Positions 43,501-53,289 of a stretch of 64,000 nucleotides of DNA are shown piece after piece; the first letter of the stretch is position 1, and every line of letters starts with the position of its first letter. The stretch spans positions 178,390,330-178,454,329 of the forward strand of contig CM043017.1 of assembly GCA_023690525.1 (NCBI GenBank). Reading direction: 5' to 3'. The position numbers and the translations under genes were made by a program. The notes under the pieces were generated by a model. The model ran no database searches. It had not been told where the DNA came from and saw only the letters and a program-made list of their open reading frames with translations. The stretch is from Holotrichia oblita (Eukaryota; Arthropoda; Insecta; Coleoptera; Scarabaeidae).

Positions 43501-46352
43501 CTCCAATGTATTGAATGCAACTTGAACCAAGACGAAAATTAGTTAGAGATGTGCAAATTTACTCATTAATTTTGTATCTTGCTTTAGCGATTGGTAATAG
43601 GTATGAGTTAAGTATTTATTTTAAGTAATCAAAGTTCTTTTAATGAAAATTTCAGATTGCATTTCGTAGTTTTCTTTATTTGAAATCATCGTAGTGATTT
43701 CAAGGACTGTGGGCTCGTAATAAACAGATATCATCAAACGCCACAACTTTGATTTTGAATGCACGCTTAAAAAAGTCCAATATAAGAACCACGTCAGAAA
43801 TTCCACTACTTTAGTCCCATCGAATAACCAGGACAAGAAATCGATTCTTGGAAAATCGGTCTTATTTGATAATTTAAGAAAGGACGGTCCCTTTTCAACA
43901 TGTGTTAACAATTACATAGCTCGGTTTAGGTAAAGAATCGCATGCTATGCTTGTTTTTACTAGAAGAGTAATCAATCAAAGTTGTGGCGTTTGGTGATAC
44001 CGATGTATTACCTGTTTAAAATCATCATATTTAATTTTAATTTAAACAGGTCGATAATCGCAGTAGTTAGGCGGCTACCTAGTGATGTGAGAGATCGCTG
44101 GGAGCCGGGTTCAGTTCTTCGAGGAGACGGTGATGTTCTTTTTTTTCGAATAATTGTATCCAGATCGATCGATTTGCGTTTTAGAGCAAAATGATTAGCA
44201 TGGCGAGATAGTGTTGTAGCAAGACACAAATTACATAGCAAGAGATACAGTTGCAGTAGTACAAGCAATCCAGCTCGATTCGAGACGAAACGATTGGTTG
44301 TACGGCTTGTCATACTACAAGTTGAAAAAAAAAACGTAAAGACAAGTCAGTCGCTGTTTTCCTCCACACATAGACCGTTGAAGCAACGAGGATATTAATC
44401 CTTTTGTTTTTCTTCATGGCAATTAACTAATCTGACATGTTTTTATACTTTTTGGGAAACTTTAACTTTTTAACCGTTTGAAGCACTCAAAATGTTATTT
44501 TCATCCTAGTTTCATTAAAATCGGACATATGTTTCTAATGAGTTTATAATTAGATGTCATTTAAACAGCTTCATCATTGTCATTTTCAATAAACTGTGCA
44601 GCAGTAACCGTTTAACCGTTTAGTTTTTTTTTGTATAACTGTGATAACTATTATCCAGACCCTTATAAATAGAGTTAAAAGTGCAAAAAAATCTAATAAA
44701 CAGTTTCAGCGACCACCTTCTCAAACAAATTCGACAATGAATCCAAGTTCTTCGATCAGTCAACTAAGTGCAACCCCCACAACAGTATTTCCGAAAAAAT
44801 TTTTGGCGAATCTTTTGTAAAATTCATTTTATGGTCGTTTCAGCAATAAAATAATATTATTTTTACAAGAAGATAAATGAAAATATACTTGCCCTCTGTT
44901 CGTTCCGATTTCGTACAGGAAGTTGATTACTATGTTCACCCACATCCGAGTTATTGCGTTTTAAACCTTTTAAAGTACCCCTTCTACCATTAACATTCTC
45001 ATCAGTATCAACTTTCCTTTCAGTTCGTCCTCTGCTTGGGCCTTCATTATTTTGCTCATTCTGCTCTTGATTTTCTCGCGGTGGAACCCACACCCTCTTA
45101 GAATAATACATGAAGGGGGCGTTGTGCTTTGCCGACTCCTGTTTAGAACGATAATTTTATCGCCGACCTACAAATATGCATCAATCTTGAGGTGGTAAAT
45201 TAGATTCCAAAGTATTCAAAATTATACCTTACAAACCGGGTTACACCACAAATTACTCGGAGCATCTTCTGAATTGCGAACCTCAACCGGAATCCATTTC
45301 CATATATCTCCAACCATGTTCAAGACCCAGGCATCAGCGTAATAAAACGAGGGACCACCCGAACCACCCAATATTAAAACGTTATCGTCATTCAAAACAG
45401 TTTGCGATTGAGCATATCGTTCTACTGGCTTTATATGTCCTAAAATTTAAATTTCGGAGGGTTGCGGGCATAACAAGACAAGAACTCACCTTGGGTTTCT
45501 TGTTTATACCAAGTCCACGTATCCAAATTTAATTTCCATATATCGTTGGATGTCGTTGTATGAACAACGTTATTGGCTCTTTGCAATCCGCCGAACACAA
45601 CCATCCAATTCCGATGAACCGATACTGAATGCCCTGCAGTCGGAGGTGGCGTAATATCCGTATTAACACAAGTCCATCGATTCGCTTTTATATCGTAAGT
45701 ATGTAATTCATTAAATAAATGCCAACTTTGATGTAATGGATATGACGGAGGATAGGTCCAACCCCGAATAACACTAAAATATACGATCGTATTCGTAATC
45801 GGTGCGAATATAATCAAAAATGTTTAATTTAAAATATTACCTAGATAATCCTTGTAACACACCATCGTGCTGCATGCTTTCGGCGAAGGATAAGTTCCCA
45901 TCGTAAGAGGCCGTATCCATTGCCGTTTAGACAAATCTAACCGCCACAAATCGTTAAAGGTCGTCATCGAACATGTGCATCCACCGAAAATATACATGGA
46001 ATTCTCATGTACTCCAGCCGCATGGGAATATCGTTTTGTTATCGTTGGCGCTAACGCAGCTGGAGTTAAAGTATTCCATGCGATATCAAAATCCGCAATT
46101 GCTTTGTTCAAATTTCTTCGTTTTATTTTTATCACATCTGTAAGTCAACAACATTAGATGTACAAAAGGAATTCCATTGTAAATACCATAAATAACGGGT
46201 CTAATTTTAGAAAGGAGTGATGAATACTCACTTAAAACGCAACTTCTCCATCTCTTTGATACCAGCATGCAATCATGAATATCTTTATATGGCGGAATTA
46301 AACCTAAAATAAATTCTAACACTTCGTCTGGTAAATCGTCTATGGTGTACAC
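40528..46352 (-). CDS. FBXO42: FBXO42, F-box and Kelch protein (SCF substrate receptor)
   Basis: Exons: 46352-46232 (F-box, LPDEVLEFILGLIPPYKDIH), 46137-45841, 45773-45490, 45439-45228 (Kelch repeats: MYIFGGCTCSMTTFNDLWRL, VVFGGLQRANN, LILGGSGGP), 45167-44889 (linker) and 40971-40528 (conserved tail, MYVLDISHALDEKPYVSW and ELIMFGGIQKD). Human FBXO42/JFK targets p53 within SCF; the insect target is unknown. Two single-base deletions are inferred by homology: in a G run at 45762-45765, where VLFGGWT is expected, and in an A run near 45128-45130. The phase of exon 5 (one leftover base) does not fit exon 6 (phase 0), so a further small exon or another error lies in the 3.9-kb intron, which also hosts mariner copy 4. 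Confidence 0.9.
41038..42324 (+). mobile_element. mariner copy 4, full length (1287 bp)
   Basis: Intact inverted ends CGAGGGAGCGTTTTTATATT are flanked by TA (41036-41037 and 42325-42326). This is the longest of the four copies of this family in the window and the reference for the others. It is inserted in the long FBXO42 intron, opposite to the gene's transcription. Confidence 0.95.
41218..42264 (+). pseudogene. mariner transposase with one premature stop (Tyr31)
   Basis: From ATG 41218 the frame is open for 348 codons except for TAG at 41308-41310, where copies 2 and 3 have Tyr (MSLVYGDSC). The domains are the paired helix-turn-helix N-terminus, the WVSRML motif (WVPHEL in canonical mariners), first Asp in VTGDDTW, second in LLLHDNAPVH, third in YSPDLAPSDYY. 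This is a DD34D triad with full family length. A downstream ATG at 41335 gives a 309-residue protein lacking the first DNA-binding helices. One base change is the only obvious lesion. Confidence 0.9.
42345..42935 (+). mobile_element. Third-lineage mariner fragment
   Basis: The frame from 42333 reads KVCARFVPQTLTDDQKDWRV, then VIGDETWCSQYEPKTKRRS with the first catalytic Asp. After a shift near 42760 it reads MLTFFFDSKGI. The helix-turn-helix N-terminus is degraded and the rest is missing. The motif FVPQTLTDDQK distinguishes this lineage from the other two. Confidence 0.75.
42940..44065. other. FBXO42 intron, mostly unrecognised
   Basis: AT-rich intron sequence. A minus-strand frame at 43621-43911 (96 codons) matches no family I know. 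An inverted pair of about 30 bp containing CAAAGTTGTGGCGTTTG lies at 43727-43760 and 43975-44010 and resembles the palindrome at 9 kb. Confidence 0.4.
44066..44165 (+). repeat. Dispersed repeat, possible SINE, copy B
   Basis: This is the second copy of the repeat at 13149. It contains GGGTTCAGTTC, reminiscent of the pol III B box (GGTTCGANTCC), and is followed by a T-rich tract. It may be part of a larger unit that starts with the GTTGTGGCGTTTGG sequence at 43979. Confidence 0.45.
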
Positions 46353-46607
46353 TTTTTAGTTTCGTTCACGGTCATTTTAATTCAACTGAAATTTAACGAC
46401 AACACACAAATAAACAGCAAACACAGAATTGTACATCCAACTCTGACATTTACATCTTGTTTATATATTGAAAATTTAATTTATAATGTTGCCACCCCTT
46501 CCCTAGTAAACATTTCTATAATTTAAAATTTGCAACACTGCTTATTAGATAAGTTGATTTTTAGATAAATTAAACAGTAATTAAAAACTGAATTTTAAAA
46601 AACTTAC

Positions 46608-46824
46608 CTCAACAGACGTTGAAAACCCTCCGGAGTCCTCAGTGGCTGTCACAACCAGGGAATAAACATGCGGTTGTCGTAAATCCTCAAAATCCAATTC
46701 TTTCGCCAGTTTAACGATACCGGAAGTGGGACCGATATTGAAGGTGCCAGCTCCTTGGCCTTGAGCTTTTAACGTGTACCTGATCTCCCTGTCGGCGAAA
46801 GATTTCGCTTTGACCGAGATGATA
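46608..46824 (-). CDS. CadN: Single cadherin-repeat exon, probably neural cadherin CadN
   Basis: This 217-nt exon has a clean acceptor (TTTTTCCAG) and donor (GAG|GTAAGT). It encodes one cadherin (EC) repeat segment: AQGQGAGTFNIGPTSGIVKL, the LDFEDLRQPHVYSL strand, and VVTATEDSGGFS. The AQGQGAGTF...GIVKLAKELDFEDL wording is what I recall from insect CadN. CadN is a classical-type calcium-dependent adhesion receptor in neurons, encoded over very long introns with alternative exons. Neighbouring exons are not visible in the window on either side, yet FBXO42 begins only 256 bp downstream on the same strand. Either FBXO42 is nested in a CadN intron or this exon is an isolated copy. Confidence 0.75.
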
Positions 46825-47078
46825 CTGGAAAAACAAAAGAACGTTAGGAAAATTCTCGTAAATAGAACAAAATAAGACGCCGCGACATAGGCGTTCCGTT
46901 AAATCGAGACAAACAAGCACGGGTTTATGTGTTTTCCGGATAGGAACCATAGTGTTGGCAGGTGTAATAAACTTTATTACGTCGTTGTATTGTATAGATG
47001 GTATCCCCCTTAGTTTGACCCGATTCATATCGACTGCATGTTCTTTCCGCGAACATGGGCCCTTCTTTCTACTTGAAT
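46825..47078. other. Unrecognised flank of the cadherin exon
   Basis: Presumed intron sequence running into the scaffold gap. No features were found. Confidence 0.35.
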
Positions 47079-47578
47079 NNNNNNNNNNNNNNNNNNNNNN
47101 NNNNNNNNNNNNNNNNNNNNNNNNNNNNNNNNNNNNNNNNNNNNNNNNNNNNNNNNNNNNNNNNNNNNNNNNNNNNNNNNNNNNNNNNNNNNNNNNNNNN
47201 NNNNNNNNNNNNNNNNNNNNNNNNNNNNNNNNNNNNNNNNNNNNNNNNNNNNNNNNNNNNNNNNNNNNNNNNNNNNNNNNNNNNNNNNNNNNNNNNNNNN
47301 NNNNNNNNNNNNNNNNNNNNNNNNNNNNNNNNNNNNNNNNNNNNNNNNNNNNNNNNNNNNNNNNNNNNNNNNNNNNNNNNNNNNNNNNNNNNNNNNNNNN
47401 NNNNNNNNNNNNNNNNNNNNNNNNNNNNNNNNNNNNNNNNNNNNNNNNNNNNNNNNNNNNNNNNNNNNNNNNNNNNNNNNNNNNNNNNNNNNNNNNNNNN
47501 NNNNNNNNNNNNNNNNNNNNNNNNNNNNNNNNNNNNNNNNNNNNNNNNNNNNNNNNNNNNNNNNNNNNNNNNNNNNNN
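47079..47578. other. Assembly gap, 500 N
   Basis: A run of exactly 500 N, the usual placeholder for a gap of unknown size. Order and orientation of what lies to the right relative to the left are scaffold-level inferences. Any open frame spanning it is meaningless. Confidence 0.98.
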
Positions 47579-49070
47579 GGGCGAGGAGCTAACTTCACGC
47601 GAGCTAAAGAGACTAATCTGTTTATCAAGAGACGTTCACTATGCATGGAATCGTGCCTAGTCACAAACAAACAAACGACTCGAAACCAGCTCATAACCAG
47701 CTGTTGTCTACGCAGCAATTTATTAAATAAGTTAATTCAGTCTTCATTTAATCCTTTGTTATTTTAACAGGATAAAATGTAGAGAATTAACCTCAGCCAG
47801 ATTGAGTAGCCAATATTGATAGAATACAGTGTTACTGTTATTAATTTGTTAAACTAAGCGGATTTCTAGGCGAGGAGTGCGTTGAAGACACCTAATTTTA
47901 GCGGGATCTACCTTTTTATAGTGTGGAAATCAACTATGTAACAATCTGTCGCCCTTGGGCGAGCATCTAAATTCTTCGAAACATCCGATCACGCAGCAGA
48001 ACTTTTCCAGAACATGCTTTACTACTATATATTCCTCTTTATTTTGTTTCACTTAAGTTTGTTTAGATTTAATTAATTTTGAATGTAACAGTAAGTAACA
48101 TTAAATCCCTACACCTTCATGTCTTCCCAATAAAACAGCGTCAGCGAATACCATAACAACGTCAATTACTTGTAATACCAGAGAAATCTTAATTTCGTAC
48201 CTAACACTTTGAAGTGATATAAATAAACAAGTTCAGCTTTTTCACGAGAAGTCTAAAACTTTGATAAAAAATTAAGGCCACACTAAAAGGTTTCCAAATT
48301 TAATATTCCAGACGTCTACCGGGCTTCACTCCCTACCAGAGTGACAAGTTAATCCCTTCGAAAGTATTTATTTAAGAGCACCATAAAATTTCATTTCGAA
48401 GTAATTTTCTACTTCCACCGAAGAAATAATTTCGTCTCTAAACTTTACTGTTGTCGATACTGGAGCAACAACATCCACACTCACAGTTTCCCCGCAAGAG
48501 AAGTCGTACCAAACCAGAGACATCTACTGAATTATTAATTCGTCCCTTCGTTTTATCTCTGATTCGTATTGTCGGAGGGAGAATTGTGGGCATTTAAGTT
48601 AACAACAACTCTTCCGCTAAGTAGCGTCGACCGTGGGAAGAGGGGCGGGTCGCTGGAATGGGGGACGTATTGTTGTCGTGGACCCGGGAATGATACGCGC
48701 CTGTACATCATCCCAACGGTTAAACTTTATTCTAGCGGAATTAATAATTCACACGCAATTTCCATTTTCTCATTTTCGGATAGGAGACCTCCACACAATC
48801 TCCGCCCAAAAACTAATTTACACGTTATTAAAATTAGATCCGTCTCGTTCAGAACAAATACATGCATATTAAATAGATCCGAGCAAAGATAAAGTTGGAT
48901 ATGAAATTCCAGAATGAGACGATTTTCGAAGGAATATCGTTATCGTCGTGTCTTTTCGTATTTCCCTATTGACGTTTTATAACTGAGAAATAAGGATTTG
49001 TTTTATTTCAGTTCAAGTTAGTAGTCTTTCCACAATAAGATAGCTATTTTAAATAGTTCATTAAAGCAAG
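47579..49070. other. Non-coding, nothing recognised
   Basis: No exon, repeat or transposon could be assigned. Open frames near 48569-48892 overlap each other in different frames and match nothing. This may be CadN intron. Confidence 0.35.
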
Positions 49071-49071
49071 T

Positions 49072-49430
49072 TCAAACTGCACTGAAAGACAAACTGTGGT
49101 GTCCCTTCTCGGCGTTGACATATATAGGAAGATGGACATCTTGGGCATAAAGCTGAATATGAGAAAAATCTGCAAACAGAATAGGAACCACTGGTGAGCC
49201 TTGAGGCATGCAAGCTAAGGAACGAAGCCTGCCACGACCAATTTGTGAATTAGGCCACACGAGCTTTTGATTAAGTCCGGCAACAATCTTAAACAGCAAA
49301 GAACTTATGACGTTCTTCACTTTAACCCACTGAACACCAAACAAGTTTTGACTAAAAGACCGACGCGTTTCAACAGCAATGCTGTCATTATCAAGGCGAT
49401 AATAAAACTAAACTGGTGTTCAGTGGGTTA
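49072..49430 (-). mobile_element. Retroelement relic with RT-like motif and ribozyme-like end
   Basis: The minus strand reads KIVAGLNQKLVWPNSQIGRG and MPQGSPVVPILFADF, the reverse transcriptase QGSPLSP block. Upstream (49325-49428) AACCCACTGAACACC appears in inverted orientation on both sides of a hammerhead-like motif (49358-49398). The same end sequence occurs twice at 61 kb. Confidence 0.5.
49358..49398 (-). ncRNA. Hammerhead-ribozyme-like motif, variant core, copy 1
   Basis: On the minus strand the motif reads CGCC, TTGATAA, T, then stem II GACAGC/GCTGTT with loop ATT, then GAAAC, GC, GTC and GGTC. Relative to the hammerhead core CUGANGA, C3 is U and G8 is A, preserving a 3-8 pair. Stem I is the weakest of the copies, with an end mismatch. 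Confidence 0.35.
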
Positions 49431-49889
49431 ACGTGTTTAGTGTTCAAAGAACTTATGAATTGTTTAAATTGTTAACTGTGCTGGTGCTACGACAGGAGTT
49501 AAACAGTTGACAGGTGTACAACAATTCAAAGAGAAAGCCTCATGACAACTGGTTACGTTTGGAGCAAATGTGATAAACCGCTCGGGATGTGACCCACAGA
49601 TGAAAGAGTGGTGTTAGAACAATCACGAAACCTATTTACCTCTAGATCTTCACACTATGTTCCAATACTCCTCAACAAGAGAAGGCAAGGGCACGCATAC
49701 ACTTTCGCTCGGAAAAGGTCTTGGTCAACACTCAATTTCTTTAAAATCTACTATTAATTGGTACGCGGCACTACCAGATGTCCTTTCAAATTTTTCAAAA
49801 TCACCAAGGTTGCCATCCTAGAGATAAGCAAGCTGGTAGTTCGACTGCCAATCCCTTACATGCCATATAACCCTCACCTCTACTGTGGG

Positions 49890-50479
49890 CAAACTTAGTC
49901 GATGAGCTGTTAGAGGAACTGTCAGTTAAGCGCTTTTATTGTCTCGGATACGCAGACGATCTGGCGTTCATAATAAAGGGGAAATTTGCAGGAGTGATTT
50001 ATAAACGAATGCAAATAGCCCTAAATGCGGTGAACAATTGGTGTAATCAAGTTAATGCAATGAAGACACACATGGTCACATTCACAAAAAAGATCGACCT
50101 AAGGGGCTCAAATCAGTAAGGATAAGAAAATCCCAACGGCCAAGGACGCAAAATACGTGGAGGTTACCTTTGACCAAAAACTCACCTGGAACACACACAC
50201 AAACAAACGAGTAATTGACAATGACCATTGGTTTATACAGAAATCTGTGTGGAAAAATCTGGGAATTAAACCCAAAGATGACCTTATAGTTATACACTAG
50301 GGTGATCAGACATATTATAACATATGGGTCAGTGGTGTGGTGGCCAAAGACCCAACAGGCCGGAGTAGTAAGGCTCCTAAACGGTTTATAAAAGCTAGCA
50401 TGCATGTGCATCACGGGAGCCATGGGAACTACTCCAACATCGGCTATGGAAGTCTTACTAAACCTACTACCACTACATA
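49890..50479 (+). mobile_element. LINE reverse transcriptase C-terminal relic
   Basis: The plus strand reads LSVKRFYCLGYADDLAFIIK, with the YADD catalytic motif, then QIALNAVNNWCNQVN.AMKTH and MVTFTKK. After shifts it reads RIITYGSVVWWPKTQQAGVV and CMCITGAMGTTPTSAMEVLL, typical of LINEs that carry an RNase H domain. It is interrupted at 50480 by another insertion. The RNase H at 51.6 kb may belong to the same element. Confidence 0.72.
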
Positions 50480-50986
50480 TACAGGGTGTTCCCTGAGGTA
50501 ACCAGCAAAATTATATTATGTGTTGCAGAGATGATTCTGATCAAAAAAGTTCATATACACCATAGCTCAATTCCCTTTCGTTTTCGAGATATCGACAAAA
50601 ATAAAAATGTGTTTTCGTTAACGCTATTTCTATATGAGATAGCACTTTAGATGCAGAAAAGGAATTAATGACTAACGCAGTGATGCTAGCGTGCTGCAGC
50701 AGAAGAATACTGTCGACGCTTTCCAAATCGTGTAGTGCCTAAATTGCGATATTTTCTAATATCTTTCAGCATTGGAGAGAGACGGGATCTTCTCCTAATT
50801 CAAATGTCGAAAGAGAATTTGATAGTGCTCAGCAAACTAACGTTGTTCTAACTGAACTTGAAAATAACCCATCCACAAGTATACGCAGAATTTGTAAAGT
50901 GACAGTAGGAGGACAACATGTAGAATAAGTTTTCTGGTGTTTTGGTGAATTGTAAAAATTCTTTAATAATTTGTAACCACCCTGTA
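50480..50986 (+). mobile_element. TACAGGGTG-end DNA element inserted in the LINE
   Basis: It begins TACAGGGTGTTCC after TA and ends CCACCCTGTA. The interior reads a helix-turn-helix-like piece (ELENNPSTSIRRICK) like those of degenerate insect transposase-related repeats. The right flank dinucleotide is TG, so the target duplication has decayed. Its end sequence matches the MITE in Flacc intron 1. Confidence 0.6.
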
Positions 50987-51030
50987 TGTTCTTTAGAAAT
51001 TTACGTAGTGGTTGAAGACTTGCTAGATGA

Positions 51031-51600
51031 AGCAAAACTTTTTATGAAGAATGACTACTTCCTAAACTGCAAAATAAGGGAGTTTACAAGTATAGCCAAA
51101 GAAGTTCCTTGTTGATGCTAAGTTTTACTCTCTTCAATTAGTAGCCTGATGATGACCGCACACGGTCGAAACTAGTTGCTACCATTAAATCATTTTATAT
51201 CATTAGATAGATTTAGTGTTTCATTTACCTCATACTACTTACACTTTTTTAAAATTCAGTAATTTTGATCAGTTACGTCACTATATGGACCAAATTATAC
51301 ATAATGTGAACGGAAAAAGGACTTTGCATGAAACGAAATTGACGAACAATGGATTTTATCAAAGTAGGCCGATAATTCTAAAAATTTGTACAGGTACATA
51401 ACTTTTCATTCCGAACACCTTTTTTAGTAACACTTTGGCATACTGTGAACGGAAAAGGTAGTTTACCTGAAACGAAAATAGTTTTCCCTCAACTGTAAAG
51501 GCCTACTTGATTTTATAGGCAGTCGAAAATATGTCAAAACAAGCAAAACTTTTTATAAAGAAGTTTTTGCCGTAAAATGTTAAAAAAGTTTACAGGTATA
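51031..51600. repeat. Direct-repeat unit bracketing a hammerhead motif
   Basis: About 60 bp beginning GCAAAACTTTTTATGAAGAA and ending TTTACAAGTATAG (near 51033-51102) recurs at about 51543-51600 (GCAAAACTTTTTATAAAGAA, TTTACAGGTATAG), roughly 510 bp apart in the same orientation. A second internal pair (GAACGGAAAAAGGACTTTGC and GAACGGAAAAGGTAGTTTAC) lies between. The arrangement recalls tandem pseudo-LTRs of Penelope-like elements. Confidence 0.55.
51141..51182 (+). ncRNA. Hammerhead ribozyme-like motif with canonical core
   Basis: Stem I is GTAGC/GCTAC (5 bp). The core CTGATGA matches CUGANGA, with C3, G5, A6, G8 and A9 all present. One extra T follows. Stem II is GACCG/CGGTC with loop CACA. 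Next comes GAAAC with G12, A13 and A14. Stem III is a two-pair stem (AC/GT) around TA, and the cleavage triplet is GTT. Very short stem III is the known form for Penelope-associated hammerheads. The extra base at the foot of stem II and the less favoured GUU triplet leave activity open. Confidence 0.5.
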
Positions 51601-52306
51601 GTTAGGTCCATCCGTGTCAGAGAAGTAGACAGTTGGGCCGAACCAGGAAAAAGCGTCGCTATTTACTCTGACAGCCAAACAGCACTTAAAGCGATTAGTT
51701 CCGCAAGTGCTGAGTCAAAGCTGGTTTGGGACTGCGTAAGAGCCCTAAATGAGGTGGGCACCCTAAGGACAATATCTTTGGCCTGGGTCCCCAGCCACAC
51801 GGGGGTGAAGGGAAACGAGGCGGCCGATGAGATGGCCAGACGAGGTTCGTCAAGGCCTTTCATAGGAGCGGTCCCTTCCTTCGGCATTACCAAATCACAA
51901 ATTAAGAGGTCCATCTACGAATGGTCACAAAACAAATCCAAGGAATGGTGGGAAAGATCGCCAGGACAAAGACAGGCTAAGGAGTTCCTAAGGGAACAGA
52001 GGCCTAAGTTTACTGAAGACCTACTGAGTAAAGACAGGAAGACTGTCAAAATGACAGTAAGTCTGATGACCGGTCATTGCAGACTGGCATATGTTTAACA
52101 TAACCATGGCAGAAAATGCTCTCTGCAGATTTTGTCAAGAGGAAGAAGAAACCCCAGTTCATGTTTTATGCCACTGTGACGGCCTAGCGAGGACAAGGTT
52201 TCTAGTAATGGGGGCAGAGAACCCCACAGCCAACGGCTACACAAAAGAGCCGCTCTCAAAAATGATAAGTCTGATTAAGAAGGCGAAACTAGAGAGCGTT
52301 CTCTAA
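51577..52306 (+). mobile_element. LINE RNase H domain and zinc-knuckle C-terminus
   Basis: A 173-residue frame contains the RNase H blocks VAIYSDSQTALKAI (catalytic Asp) and SLAWVPSHTGVKGNEAADEM (WVPGHxGxxGNExAD). An overlapping frame from 52091 gives CRFCQEEEETPVHVLCHCDG, the CCHC motif at the C-terminus of such LINEs, and ends at 52306. The break between them near 52091 is a single frameshift. The 3' tail ends in CCTAACC-type repeats at 52374-52394. Confidence 0.85.
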
Positions 52307-52373
52307 GGTAAAGGGGATCACAATAGACCTGTAAAGGTCGCGGTGAAACAGGCCCGCATGCCACCCCACTCCT

Positions 52374-52394
52374 AACCAAACCTAACCTAACCTG
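52374..52394. repeat. Telomere-like CCTAA tail
   Basis: A short run of CCTAA units follows the LINE 3' untranslated region. CCTAA/TTAGG is the common insect telomeric repeat, but short runs of it also form the 3' tail of several insect LINE families. Confidence 0.6.
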
Positions 52395-52640
52395 GCAGAA
52401 TTAATTAAAGAACTAAAACCCGGCGAGTTAACTTGTTTACCTACAGACGTAATGGTTCCAAAATACAACTTCAATAAAAAAAGAGGGTCCTCTCGCCAAA
52501 GCCTCACCTCAATGGTATACAGATGGCTCGAAAACGGAACTAGGTCTAGGAGTCTAACTCTATAGAAGGAAACTGAAGTTTTTCAGGCAGAAACGGTTGC
52601 TATTAATCACTGTGTGAACCATGCTTTAACCTAACCTCAA
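52395..52640 (+). mobile_element. Second LINE fragment (RNase H start)
   Basis: The plus strand reads WYTDGSKTELGLGV (the first RNase H catalytic Asp) after a frameshift near 52520, then TEVFQAETVAINHCV. It ends in AACCTAACCTC, again CCTAA-like. The tail-to-head order with the previous LINE suggests two insertions into the same kind of site. Confidence 0.65.
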
Positions 52641-52839
52641 AAACACAACATGAAAGATGGAATTCTTTAATCATCTAAATTAAATAATAACGCCTTTGAA
52701 TTCAAGAAAGTCACTCAGCTGACTGCGTAAGTAGCAGAAGTTGGAGCAGATGGTCTTAGCGCTAAGATTGTTGTCTTCATATTATGAATGAATGCTTGGC
52801 TATTGGTTATTTTTTTTTAATTGTTCAAAGCAATCTATC

Positions 52840-52990
52840 TTCCCACATCGCTTATTAGTATCGCCCTGGTGCTGTCGAAGATCTTCGAGCAGATAGTAGA
52901 AAATCAGCTGAAGGAATATATTCTGCAGAACGACAGGTCTCAGAAAGCACTACTGCTCTCCAGTCTGTTGTTGATGACGTGATTAAGGCT
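52840..52990 (+). mobile_element. LINE reverse transcriptase scrap
   Basis: It reads ALVLSKIFEQIVENQLKEYI and, after a deletion, LQSVVDDVIKATDK, matching reverse transcriptase domains around P.S.L..LSKIFE and S(T)AL..V.DDI. The typical FR.GHS sequence between them is missing. Confidence 0.6.
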
Positions 52991-52997
52991 ACCGATA

Positions 52998-53115
52998 AGG
53001 CTAGCTAGTCAGTGGGCTAGCCGATCGCTGGATGAATTCGACGGTGGGTTAGCTGGTCAGTGGACAAGCTGCTCAGTGGGCTGCTGGTCCAAACTCTACG
53101 AGTTTGGCGGACCAG
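52998..53115. repeat. Local GCTAGTCAGTGG micro-repeat
   Basis: Variants of GCTAGYCAGTGGGCTAG recur four or more times over about 110 bp, followed by TCCAAACTCTACGAGTTTGG, a perfect short palindrome. Confidence 0.4.
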
Positions 53116-53289
53116 CTAGTACTCCAGCTAATTCCTGCAAAAAATTCTTCACCAAATTGAAATCAAATTGTACACGCAGTTAAATGAAATTCCTCCAAAT
53201 TCTATATTGGGCAAACTATCCAATGATGACGTGAAAGAAGCACCAAACATCGTAGTGATAGTTAAATAATAATTGCAGTAATTTCAACC

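Noticed and set aside
43621..43911. 96-codon minus-strand frame in the FBXO42 intron
   Set aside because: No recognisable motif, wrong content for the missing FBXO42 exon, and no good splice context.
46711..47718. Open frames running through the N block
   Set aside because: They exist only because N is translated as unknown residues; there is no real continuity across a scaffold gap.
48569..48892. Overlapping plus-strand frames
   Set aside because: Two frames overlap out of phase with no conserved motif; chance open frames are the simpler view.
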